A stretch of 64,000 bases of DNA from Bradyrhizobium jicamae. GTDB lineage: Bacteria; Pseudomonadota; Alphaproteobacteria; Rhizobiales; Xanthobacteraceae. The DNA lies in the NCBI RefSeq assembly GCF_001440395.1, contig NZ_LLXZ01000080.1:1-64000 (forward strand), written 5' to 3'. The notes beneath the pieces were generated by a model. That model was not told the origin of the DNA and did no database searches. It saw only the letters and a list, made by a program, of their open reading frames with translations. Positions 16,757 to 24,725 of this stretch are shown here, piece by piece. The position numbers and the translations under genes are program-made. The number at the start of each line of letters is the position of its first letter. Within the stretch, counting starts at the first letter, position 1.

Positions 16757-18700
16757 TCAGCCTGCCTGTTTTACGCGCATGTACCACTCGACCAACCTGC
16801 GGACTTGTCGCTCGGTATAGCCTCGCTCGACCATGCGCGCGACAAACTCGCCATGCTTCTTTTCGGTCTCGCCGTCCTTCTTCGAGCCGAACGAAATCAC
16901 GGGAAGCAGGTCCTCGACCTGGGAGAATATCCGCTTTTCGATCACTTCGCGAATCTTCTCGTAGCTGGTCCACGCCGGGTTCTTGCCGGCGTTCTGGGCG
17001 CGCGAGCGCAGCGAGAACTTGACCACCTCGTTGCGGAAGTCCTTCGGATTGGCGATGCCGGCCGGCTTTTCGATCTTGGTCAGTTCCTGATTGAGCAACT
17101 CGCGATCGAGCATTTGTCCGGTGTCGCGATCCTTGAAATCCTGGTCCTCGATCCAGGCATCGGCATAGTCGACATAGCGATCGAACAGGTTCTGGCCGTA
17201 ATCCGAATAGGATTCGAGGTAGGCCTTCTGGATCTCATGCCCGATGAATTCGGCATAGCGCGGCGCGAGTTCAGCCTTGATGAACTCGAGGTAACGCTTC
17301 TCGACCTCGTCGGGAAGCTGTTCACGCCGGATCGCCTGTTCCAGCGTGTACATCAGATGGACCGCGTCGGCACCAACCTCGCTGGTGTCGTGATTGAAGG
17401 TCGCGGCGAGGACCTTGAACGCGAAGCGGGTCGAAACACCGTCCATGCCTTCATCGACGCCGGCAGCATCCCTGTATTCCTGAACGCTGCGCGCCTTCGG
17501 ATCGGATTCCTTCAGGCTCTCACCGTCATAGATCCGCATCTTGGCAAACACGGTCGAATTCTCGTGCCTGCGCAACCGCGACATCACCGAGAAGCGCGCC
17601 ATCGTTTCCAGCGTGGCAGGAGCGCACGGTGCGGCCGCCAGTTCGGAGCTCTGGATCAGCTTCTCGTAGATCTTCTGCTCTTCGGTGACCCGCAGGACAT
17701 ACGGCACCTTGATGACGCAGATACGGTCGATGAAGGCTTCGTTGTTCTTGTTGGTCTTGAAGCTTTGCCACTCGGCCTCATTGGAGTGGGCGAGGATGAC
17801 GCCGGTGAACGGGATCGCGCCGATGTTCTCGGTGCCGATATAGTTGCCTTCCTGCGTCGCCGTCAGCAGCGGATGCAGCATCTTGATCGGCGCCTTGAAC
17901 ATCTCGACGAATTCGAGAATGCCCTGGTTGGAGCGATTGAGGCCGCCGGAATAGCTGTAGGCGTCAGGATCGTTCTGGGCGAGGGTCTCCAGCTTACGGA
18001 TGTCGACCTTGCCGACCAGCGACGAGATATCCTGGTTGTTTTCGTCGCCGGGCTCGGTCTTTGCGATCGCGATCTGACGCAGCCGCGACGGCTGGATCTT
18101 GGCGACGCGGAACTGCGAGATGTCGCCGCCGAAGGCTTCGAGGCGCTTGTAGCACCACGGGCTCATCAGACCAGTGAGGCGGCGGCGCGGAATGCCGTAC
18201 TTTTCCTCGAGCATCGGCCCCAGCGATTCCGGATCGAACAGGCTGAGCGGACTCTCGAACACGGGGCTCAGTTCGTCGCCGGCCTTCAACACGTAGATGG
18301 GATGAACTTCCATCAACGACTTGAGGCGCTCGGCGAGCGACGACTTTCCGCCGCCGACGGGACCGAGCAGATAGAGGATCTGCTTGCGCTCTTCGAGACC
18401 CTGAGCTGCGTGGCGGAAGAATCCGACGATGCGCTCGATCGTGTCTTCCATCCCATAGAAGCCGGCGAAAGCCGGATAGAGCCGCATCGTGCGGTTCAAA
18501 AAGATACGGCCAAGGCGAGGGTCCTTGGCCGTGTCAATCATCTGAGGCTCGCCGATCGCAGCTAGTAGTCGCTCTGCAGCGTTGGCATATCGCATCGGAT
18601 CGTTTCGACACGACTCCAGATATTCCGCCATCGACATATCGGTCTGGCTTCTAGCTTCGAAGGACCGGGCGAAAGCATTGAACAGAGAATCGTTGTACAT
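16757..18700 (-). CDS. prkA: PrkA family serine protein kinase (YeaG)
   Basis: A 647-residue AAA-type kinase. It has the Walker A motif GPVGGGKS (113-120), an ATPase core with FTGVILAHSNEAEW, and the C-terminal PrkA domain with FAKMRIYDGE and YTERQVRRLVEWYM. The start at ATG 18700 (MYNDSLFNAF) is chosen over a longer open frame to 19048 because GGAGAG precedes it and family members begin here. In Escherichia coli the yeaGH pair is induced under nitrogen starvation and stationary phase. A weak EcfG-like box lies just upstream (18728-18752), which would fit stress control in this lineage. Confidence 0.92.
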   Translation of the reverse strand: MYNDSLFNAFARSFEARSQTDMSMAEYLESCRNDPMRYANAAERLLAAIGEPQMIDTAKDPRLGRIFLNRTMRLYPAFAGFYGMEDTIERIVGFFRHAAQGLEERKQILYLLGPVGGGKSSLAERLKSLMEVHPIYVLKAGDELSPVFESPLSLFDPESLGPMLEEKYGIPRRRLTGLMSPWCYKRLEAFGGDISQFRVAKIQPSRLRQIAIAKTEPGDENNQDISSLVGKVDIRKLETLAQNDPDAYSYSGGLNRSNQGILEFVEMFKAPIKMLHPLLTATQEGNYIGTENIGAIPFTGVILAHSNEAEWQSFKTNKNNEAFIDRICVIKVPYVLRVTEEQKIYEKLIQSSELAAAPCAPATLETMARFSVMSRLRRHENSTVFAKMRIYDGESLKESDPKARSVQEYRDAAGVDEGMDGVSTRFAFKVLAATFNHDTSEVGADAVHLMYTLEQAIRREQLPDEVEKRYLEFIKAELAPRYAEFIGHEIQKAYLESYSDYGQNLFDRYVDYADAWIEDQDFKDRDTGQMLDRELLNQELTKIEKPAGIANPKDFRNEVVKFSLRSRAQNAGKNPAWTSYEKIREVIEKRIFSQVEDLLPVISFGSKKDGETEKKHGEFVARMVERGYTERQVRRLVEWYMRVKQAG

Positions 18701-19205
18701 GATCCGTCTCTCCATGGTCACCTGATAAATGCCGGACGCACCGTCGGGTTCCAGTATCGGAGCGTCACAGCTTCCGTCTCGCGAATCACCATAAGCATCT
18801 GCACCGATTGGACACGCGAGCCAGATCACAATGCAATGCAATAGTCGTGCTAAGCGGCTCAGCCTCGTAAAGATACGGTGCCATTTCGCTCCCGTTGTAT
18901 CCGTGCGGCAACATTTTGCACCGGGCAAATACCGGGTGGGCGATAAGGGGTTTCTTAACGATTCTGCGCACTGCACTGCTCGAATCGGCGGCGGCTTTGG
19001 CAGTCTGAAGCAGCAAAGCGGAGAAAATCCGGATTTCGGGCGGCCCAAACGTGCGAGAACGGTGGCCTTTTGTCACCTTCGGCAGGCCGACCAGTCGCCA
19101 GGAGGGCCAAGATTAACACCCGTTCATTTCGTGGGCCGGGCGTTGAACGCACCCCGTGCCAACTGCAACTAAAGTACGGTGCCGCGCGTTTAATCCGAGT
19201 CTGCC
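18701..19205. other. Intergenic region upstream of prkA
   Basis: About 500 bases between divergent prkA and the small exported protein gene at 19206. No gene is supported; the reading frame that extends PrkA upstream lacks family similarity. It holds a possible EcfG-like promoter for prkA. A sigma-54-like GG/GC pair near 18902-18921 has the wrong spacing. Confidence 0.35.
18728..18752 (-). promoter_or_regulatory. Possible EcfG-like promoter for prkA
   Basis: On the minus strand: GGAAC (18752-18748), 16 bases, then CATT (18731-18728). The -35 and spacing are perfect, and the -10 differs from CGTT at one base. Transcription would start about 20 bases before the PrkA start codon, leaving room for the GGAGAG ribosome site. 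Confidence 0.35.
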
Positions 19206-19811
19206 ATGAAATTCGTCTGGATCGTCGCAGCTGTTGCCTCCCTCGTCGGAGCCAATGCCTCTTTCGCCCAGGAGGCGGTCGACAAGGCGAAAGCCGCCAC
19301 CTTCGACATCAAGATGTTCAGCGGACCGCTCAGCCACAAGAGCTATGTCTGCTTTGTGCGTCGTTATGACGCCAGCCATCTGGCGCAGCATCCCAGGCAG
19401 AAGGTCAGCGCGATGAAGCTGCTGTTGACAGCCGAAGAGGCGCCGGAGGACAAGATCGTCAACTATTCCTTCCGCCTCGGCTTCAAGTATCGCCACCGCG
19501 CCGGCAATTTCGATTCCAGCGGCTCCTGCAATCACATTGTCGCCGAAAACTCCGGCGGCGAAATTCGCCTCGGCTGTGGCGTCGATTGCGAAGGCGGCGG
19601 CATCGAGGTGGCGATGAAGGATGCGCGATCCGCGCTGATCCGGCTGGAGCGGATCAGGATCTGGGAGCGCAACAAGGCCAATGACGACGCCAGCGACGAT
19701 CTGGTTGGCGGTGCCGACGACAAGACTTTCCGCGTTGATCGCGCCGATCTGCACGAATGCTCCGAGTTGGTGACCGATCGCAACGAGCTTGCGGCACTCA
19801 GACACAAGTGA
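19206..19811 (+). CDS. Small exported protein of unknown function
   Basis: A 201-residue protein with a clear signal peptide: MKFVWIVAAVASLVGANASFA, cleavage after Ala-x-Ala before QEAVDK. The mature part has four or five cysteines (YVCFVRRYD, SGSCNH, RLGCGVDCEGGG, HECSEL), which suggests disulfides in the periplasm. It is mainly beta-like, with charged turns (DDASDDLVGGADDKTF). I recognise no characterised family; proteins of this type are found as hypotheticals in Bradyrhizobium. No strong ribosome site precedes the ATG. It stands alone upstream of a DsrE pseudogene in the same orientation, with a spacer of 71 bases. Confidence 0.75.
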   Translation: MKFVWIVAAVASLVGANASFAQEAVDKAKAATFDIKMFSGPLSHKSYVCFVRRYDASHLAQHPRQKVSAMKLLLTAEEAPEDKIVNYSFRLGFKYRHRAGNFDSSGSCNHIVAENSGGEIRLGCGVDCEGGGIEVAMKDARSALIRLERIRIWERNKANDDASDDLVGGADDKTFRVDRADLHECSELVTDRNELAALRHK

Positions 19812-19882
19812 GCCACTCTACATAGGTTGATGAACCACCTACTTAGGTTTGTGAGCCATATCGCTGAGAGTGAAAGGACGTC

Positions 19883-20373
19883 ATGCATCGACGCAATATG
19901 CTGTGGGGCGCGGTTTCGGCGCTCAGCGCGGCCTTTGCCGTCTCTCGCGCGAACGCTGCTGCCGAAGTGCCTTCGACAAAATTGAAGGTGATCTATCACC
20001 TCAACGATCTCGACAAGGTCAGCTTCGCGCTGGGCAACATTCAGAACCATCTCGATGGCGTCGGCGGCCCCGATCACGTCACGATCGCGCTGGTGATTCA
20101 CGGCCAGGCGTTGCGGGCGTTTCACTCGGCTTCCACCGATCCCCGACATTTTCCGGCGCGTCGGTCAATTCTCAAAAGCTGGAATCGAACTCGCTGTCTG
20201 CGCCAGAACCATGAAGTCGCGGAATGTCACGCTGAAGCATGCTGCCGGGCTTCATCGCCAACGACCGCGGCGGCGTAGTGCGGATCGCCGAGTTGCAATC
20301 GCGGGGCTATCTTTATCTGCGACCATCAGGCGTTGCCGACGACGTGAATGTTTCACGTCGACCGCTCATTTGA
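19883..20373 (+). pseudogene. DsrE family protein gene, two frameshifts
   Basis: The gene starts well (AAGGA ribosome site, signal peptide MHRRNMLWGAVSALSAAFAV, cleavage after ANA) and encodes a DsrE-type fold with KVIYHLNDLDKVSFALGNIQ and VTIALVIHGQALRAFHSAS. Near 20145 an extra C in a run of four (gatccccgac) shifts the frame; the next frame continues with QFSKAGIELAVCARTM and SRNVTLK. Near 20240 a second indel shifts again to LPGFIANDRGGVVRIAELQS and RGYLYLRP, ending at TGA 20371-20373. The three pieces join into one typical DsrE protein, so the gene is broken (or the assembly has two errors). DsrE proteins are involved in sulfur transfer or act as small redox-linked periplasmic proteins; the role here is unknown. 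Confidence 0.8.
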
Positions 20374-20379
20374 GCGGTC
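20342..20379 (+). terminator. Tandem hairpins at the end of the DsrE pseudogene
   Basis: Two adjacent perfect dyads: acgtgaa-tgt-ttcacgt (20342-20358) and gaccgctca-tt-tgagcggtc (20360-20379). The second overlaps the stop codon. There is no strong U-run after them, so termination is plausible but not certain. Confidence 0.4.
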
Positions 20380-20623
20380 TGCTCGCCGCACTTTCGCCCG
20401 CGCCATCGAGTTGAATGCTCCTCGTGTTCGGATGCAGTCGCGATGGCGTCGGCGCGCCCGCCCTTACGCCGACATGCGGGTCGTGTCCCCCTGCAACCGC
20501 CCGCGGAATGTTTTGCGCATGAACCCTCAAATGCACGCCGGCGGCTTCCGCCGCACCCGGGTCGAGGGCAAGCAGGCCTGGCAAAAGCACGAGCCAGGCC
20601 GGATACGAAAAACGACGGCTCAT
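20366..20623 (-). CDS. Possible small secreted protein (85 residues)
   Basis: An open frame on the minus strand with an unusually good start: AAGGAG lies 7 bases before the ATG at 20623. The N-terminus looks like a signal peptide, MSRRFSYPAWLVLLPGLLAL, with cleavage near AEA. The rest (AAGVHLRVHAQNIPRAVAGG and on) is Arg/His/Pro-rich, with no recognised domain, and could be out-of-frame readthrough of a decayed gene. The 3' end overlaps the hairpins closing the DsrE pseudogene by a few bases. No homologue is known to me. It is reported because the ribosome site and signal peptide occur together. Confidence 0.4.
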   Translation of the reverse strand: MSRRFSYPAWLVLLPGLLALDPGAAEAAGVHLRVHAQNIPRAVAGGHDPHVGVRAGAPTPSRLHPNTRSIQLDGAGESAASRPLK

Positions 20624-20865
20624 GACAGGCTCCTTCACAACTTCGTGCGTGTGCCCGTTGGTGTCGCCATTGCGAAACCGGTTCGACCGGCCAGCCACGA
20701 TCGAGACCAGCCATTTTGCGGGATCGAACCGGTGCCAATGGCGTTATTATTGCCGGGGAAACCGCTCCCATCCGGCCGCAAACCCAACCAAATATTGACT
20801 TTCCGGCCCTGCCCCCGAAAGCTGCCGGAAGCCCGAAAAACGACCGATCGAACAGAACAGGCACC
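20380..20865. other. Region between DsrE pseudogene and tal-pgi
   Basis: About 490 bases. Besides the possible minus-strand small protein, nothing coding is supported. The part from 20690 to 20865 should contain the promoter of the pentose phosphate operon; a weak EcfG-like box is noted there. Confidence 0.35.
20721..20745 (+). promoter_or_regulatory. Weak EcfG-like box upstream of tal-pgi
   Basis: GGATC (20721-20725), 16 bases, CGTT (20742-20745). The -10 and spacing are exact and the -35 has one mismatch to GGAAC. It lies 120 bases before the start codon. It could be chance, and is listed because perfect copies occur elsewhere in the window. Confidence 0.25.
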
Positions 20866-23712
20866 ATGAATCCCGTCAAAGCACTCGAAAACCATGGCCA
20901 GGCGATCTGGCTGGACTTCCTCGCCCGCGGCTTCGTCGCCAAGGGCGACCTCAAGGCGCTGATCGACACCGACGGCGTCAAGGGCGTGACGTCGAACCCC
21001 TCGATCTTCGAAAAGGCGATCGGCAGTTCGGACGAATATGACGGCGCGATCAGCCAAGCCCTGAAGGCGGGCGACCGCCCGGTCGCCGACCTGTTCGAGG
21101 CGGTGGCGATCGAGGACATCCAGAACGCCGCCGACGTGCTGCGCCCGGTTTATGACAGCTTGAACGGCGGCGACGGCTTTGTCAGCCTTGAGGTTTCGCC
21201 CTATCTGGCGATGGACACCAAGGGCACGATTGCCGAGGCCGAGCGGCTCTGGAAGGACGTCAATCGGCAGAATTTGATGGTGAAGGTGCCGGCCACGCCG
21301 GAGGGCCTGCCCGCGATCAAACATCTGATCGGCGAAGGCATCAGCATCAACATCACGCTGCTGTTCTCGCAGGACGTCTATCGCGAGGTGGCGGAGGCCT
21401 ATATCGCGGGTCTGGAAAACTACGTCGCCAAGGGCGGCGATCCCTCGCACGTCGCCAGCGTCGCGTCTTTCTTCGTCAGCCGCATCGATACCGCCGTCGA
21501 CAAGCAACTCGACGACAAGATCGCCAGGGCCAATGACCCCAGCGAGAAGGAGCGGCTGAGCGCACTGAAAGGCAAGGTCGCCATCGCCAACGCCAAGCTC
21601 GCCTATCAGGATTACAAGCAGCTGTTCGCAGGTCCGCGCTGGGAGAAGCTTGCCGCTGAGGGCGCCAAGCCGCAGCGGCTGCTGTGGGCTTCCACCGGCA
21701 CCAAGAACAAGGATTACAGCGACGTGCTGTATGTCGAGGAGTTGATCGGTCCCAACACCGTCAACACGGTGCCGCCGGCAACGCTCGACGCGTTCCGCGA
21801 CCACGGCAAGCCGCGCGACAGCCTTGAAGAAAATATCGAGGATGCCTGCCGCGTACTGGAAGAGCTCGAAAAATCCGGCATCTCGCTCGACGATATCACC
21901 GCCGAGCTGGTCACCGACGGCGTCAAGCTGTTCGCGGATGCTGCCGACAAGCTGTATGGCGCGGTTGCGAACAAGCGCGCGGCGTCACTCGGCGGCGGCA
22001 TCGACCGGCAACAACTCGCGCTCGGTGATGGCATCCGGAAGGCTGTCGAGAAGGGCACCGAGGACTGGCGCGCATCGGCGAAGATTCGCAGGCTGTGGCA
22101 GAAGGACAAATCGGTCTGGACCGGCGATGACGAGAACAAATGGCTGGGCTGGCTGGACAGCCCCGCGGCCGCCGACGTCGCCAATTACGAGGATTTTGCT
22201 CAGCGCGTGAAGGGGCAGAATTTCAGCGATGCCGTCGTGCTCGGCATGGGCGGATCGAGCCTCGGGCCGGAGGTACTGGCGGAAACGTTCCCGAAGAAGT
22301 CCGGCTTCCCGAAGCTGCATGTGCTTGACTCGACCGATCCCGCGCAGGTGCGCGCGATGGAGGACACGGTCGATCTCGCCCATACGCTGTTCATCGTTTC
22401 CAGCAAATCCGGCGGTACCACCGAGCCGAACGTGATGAAGGATTACTTCTTCGATCGCGTCGCCCGGACGGTCGGCAAGGACAAGGCCGGCCATCGCTTC
22501 GTCGCCGTCACCGATCCCGGCTCGTCGCTGGAGAAGAATGCGATAAAGCAGGGTTTTGCCCGCATCTTCCACGGCGATCCCGCGATCGGCGGACGCTATT
22601 CCGTGCTGTCGCCGTTCGGTCTGGTGCCGGCCGCGGCCGCCGGCGTCGACGTTCGCAGCCTGATCGCGCATACGCTTTCGATGGTGCGCTCCTGCGGCGC
22701 CGACGTGCCGCCACACGAGAACCCGGGTGTGCAGCTTGGGCTCGCGATGGGTCTCGCCGGCCTCGAAGGTCGCGACAAGGTGACCATCACCTCGTCGGAG
22801 AAGGTCGCCGATTTCGGCGCCTGGGCCGAGCAGCTGATCGCCGAATCCACCGGCAAGGAGGGCAAAGGCCTGATCCCGATCGACGGCGAGCCGCTCGGTG
22901 CCCCCTCGCTCTACGGCAACGACCGTTTCTTCATCGACATCCGGACCGAAGGCGAGGACGACGCCTCGCATGATGACCGGCTTACCGCGCTGGAGGCGGC
23001 CGGACATCCCGTGGCCCGTATCGTCATGAAATCGATCGACCATCTCGGCCAGGAATTTTTCCGGTTCGAGATGGCGACCGCCGTGGCCGGCGCGATCCTC
23101 GGCATCAACCCGTTCAACCAGCCCGATGTGGAAGCGGCCAAGATCAAGACGCGCGAACTGACCGGCGCGTTCGAAAAGACCGGTTCGCTGCCGGCGGAGG
23201 AACCTGTCATTTCGACCGAGGAGGCCGATCTCTATACCGATGCGCACAACGCGGCCGAACTGCGCAAGGCCGGCGCCGACGGCACGCTCGGCTCCTGGAT
23301 CAAAGCGCAGCTTTCGCGTGCGGACAGCGGCGACTACGTCGCCCTGCTCGCCTATATCGCGCGCAATCCCGGCACGATCGGCTCGCTGCAGAAGATGCGG
23401 CTTGCGGTGCGCGACGCGCATCACGTCGCAACCTGCGCCGAATTCGGCCCGCGCTTCCTGCACTCCACCGGCCAGGCCTACAAGGGCGGTCCCGACAGCG
23501 GCGTGTTCCTGCAGATTACGGCCGACGATGCCGAGGATCTGCCGGTGCCCGGGCAGAAGGCGAGTTTCGGTATCATCAAGGCGGCGCAGGCGCGCGGCGA
23601 TTTCGACGTGCTCACCGAGCGCGGCCGGCGCGCGTTGCGCATTCATCTCAAGGGCAGCCTCGGACCGGGCTTGGCTGCACTCGATGCCGCGATTTCGGAA
23701 GCGCTCAGTTAG
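20866..23712 (+). CDS. tal-pgi: Bifunctional transaldolase/glucose-6-phosphate isomerase
   Basis: A 948-residue fusion. Residues of about 1-365 are a transaldolase (GVTSNPSIFEKAI; the Schiff-base lysine region NLMVKVPATPEGL; SVASFFVSRIDTAVD). Residues of about 380-948 are a phosphoglucose isomerase with GMGGSSLGPEVLAETF, SSKSGGTTEP and EFGPRFLHSTGQAYKGG. The fusion links the non-oxidative pentose phosphate pathway with entry of fructose-6-phosphate into the oxidative branch. Such Tal-Pgi fusions are known in Bradyrhizobium, Rhodopseudomonas and some others. The ATG at 20866 is chosen by homology (MNPVKALENHGQAIWLDFLA); the ribosome site is weak. It is the first gene of a six-gene operon. Confidence 0.93.
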   Translation: MNPVKALENHGQAIWLDFLARGFVAKGDLKALIDTDGVKGVTSNPSIFEKAIGSSDEYDGAISQALKAGDRPVADLFEAVAIEDIQNAADVLRPVYDSLNGGDGFVSLEVSPYLAMDTKGTIAEAERLWKDVNRQNLMVKVPATPEGLPAIKHLIGEGISINITLLFSQDVYREVAEAYIAGLENYVAKGGDPSHVASVASFFVSRIDTAVDKQLDDKIARANDPSEKERLSALKGKVAIANAKLAYQDYKQLFAGPRWEKLAAEGAKPQRLLWASTGTKNKDYSDVLYVEELIGPNTVNTVPPATLDAFRDHGKPRDSLEENIEDACRVLEELEKSGISLDDITAELVTDGVKLFADAADKLYGAVANKRAASLGGGIDRQQLALGDGIRKAVEKGTEDWRASAKIRRLWQKDKSVWTGDDENKWLGWLDSPAAADVANYEDFAQRVKGQNFSDAVVLGMGGSSLGPEVLAETFPKKSGFPKLHVLDSTDPAQVRAMEDTVDLAHTLFIVSSKSGGTTEPNVMKDYFFDRVARTVGKDKAGHRFVAVTDPGSSLEKNAIKQGFARIFHGDPAIGGRYSVLSPFGLVPAAAAGVDVRSLIAHTLSMVRSCGADVPPHENPGVQLGLAMGLAGLEGRDKVTITSSEKVADFGAWAEQLIAESTGKEGKGLIPIDGEPLGAPSLYGNDRFFIDIRTEGEDDASHDDRLTALEAAGHPVARIVMKSIDHLGQEFFRFEMATAVAGAILGINPFNQPDVEAAKIKTRELTGAFEKTGSLPAEEPVISTEEADLYTDAHNAAELRKAGADGTLGSWIKAQLSRADSGDYVALLAYIARNPGTIGSLQKMRLAVRDAHHVATCAEFGPRFLHSTGQAYKGGPDSGVFLQITADDAEDLPVPGQKASFGIIKAAQARGDFDVLTERGRRALRIHLKGSLGPGLAALDAAISEALS

Positions 23713-23724
23713 GGAAGTCAGGAT

Positions 23725-24720
23725 ATGCAACTCGGCATGATCGGCCTCGGCCGGATGGGCGGCAACATCGTCCGCCGGCTGATGAAGAATGGCCACACCG
23801 CCGTGGTCTACGACAAGGACGCCAAGGCGGTCACAGCGCTTGCCGGCGAAGGTGCAACCGGCGCGCAAACGCTGGAAGATTTCGTGGCCAAACTCGAGAA
23901 GCCGCGCACTGCCTGGGTGATGCTGCCGGCCGGCAAGATCACCGAGGCGACCATCGAGGCGCTGGCAAAACTGATGCAGCCAGGCGACGCCATCATCGAT
24001 GGCGGCAACACGTTCTGGCAGGACGACGTCCGCCGCGGCATGGCGCTGAAGGAACGCGGCCTGCACTATCTCGACGTCGGTACCAGCGGTGGCGTCTGGG
24101 GCATCGAGCGTGGCTATTGCATGATGATCGGCGGCGACAAGGCCGTTGTCGACCGGCTCGATCCCATCTTCAAGACACTGGCGCCCGGGATCGGCGACAT
24201 CCCGCGCACATCGGGGCGCGAGGGCCGCGACCCGCGCATCGAACAGGGCTACATCCACGCTGGTCCGTCCGGCGCCGGACATTTCGTCAAGATGATCCAC
24301 AACGGCATCGAATATGGCCTGATGCAGGCCTACGCCGAAGGTTTTGATATTCTGAAGAACGCCAATATCGAAGCGTTGCCACCGGAACATCGCTTCGACA
24401 TGAATATCGCCGACATCGCCGAGGTGTGGCGGCGCGGCAGCGTGATCCCGTCCTGGCTGCTCGACCTCACGGCATCCGCGCTCGCCGAAAATCAGACGCT
24501 CGATAACTACTCCGGCTTCGTGGAAGACTCCGGCGAAGGCCGCTGGACCGTCAACGCTGCGATCGACGAAGCCGTACCGGCGGAAGTGCTGACGGCGGCG
24601 CTCTACGCGCGCTTCCGTTCGCGCAAGGATCACACCTTTGCGGAAAAGATCCTGTCCGCGATGCGCGCCGGTTTCGGCGGCCACAAGGAGCCGCCGAAGA
24701 AGCCTGATACGAAGGCGTGA
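23725..24720 (+). CDS. gnd: 6-phosphogluconate dehydrogenase, short form (decarboxylating)
   Basis: A 331-residue enzyme that oxidises 6-phosphogluconate to ribulose-5-phosphate and CO2. The N-terminal Rossmann motif is [18 protein letters not shown]. The substrate-binding signature [15 protein letters not shown] and the catalytic block [20 protein letters not shown] (Lys and His of the active site) are intact. It is the short form (about 300-340 residues) rather than the 470-residue enterobacterial enzyme; short forms often prefer NAD, but this cannot be told from the sequence by eye. It starts 12 bases after tal-pgi and is followed at once by zwf. Confidence 0.92.
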   Translation: MQLGMIGLGRMGGNIVRRLMKNGHTAVVYDKDAKAVTALAGEGATGAQTLEDFVAKLEKPRTAWVMLPAGKITEATIEALAKLMQPGDAIIDGGNTFWQDDVRRGMALKERGLHYLDVGTSGGVWGIERGYCMMIGGDKAVVDRLDPIFKTLAPGIGDIPRTSGREGRDPRIEQGYIHAGPSGAGHFVKMIHNGIEYGLMQAYAEGFDILKNANIEALPPEHRFDMNIADIAEVWRRGSVIPSWLLDLTASALAENQTLDNYSGFVEDSGEGRWTVNAAIDEAVPAEVLTAALYARFRSRKDHTFAEKILSAMRAGFGGHKEPPKKPDTKA

Positions 24721-24725
24721 GCGGC

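Noticed and set aside
16736-18565. 609-residue plus-strand open frame opposite prkA
   Set aside because: Shadow of PrkA; no motifs and no ribosome site.
18895-18925. Sigma-54-type promoter upstream of prkA
   Set aside because: A GG and a GC with suitable context appear on the minus strand, but they are 11 bases apart instead of the required 10 and the flanking consensus is poor.
18701-19048. 116-residue N-terminal extension of PrkA
   Set aside because: Family members start at MYNDSLFNAF, GGAGAG precedes that ATG, and the extension has no similarity and a non-coding base pattern.
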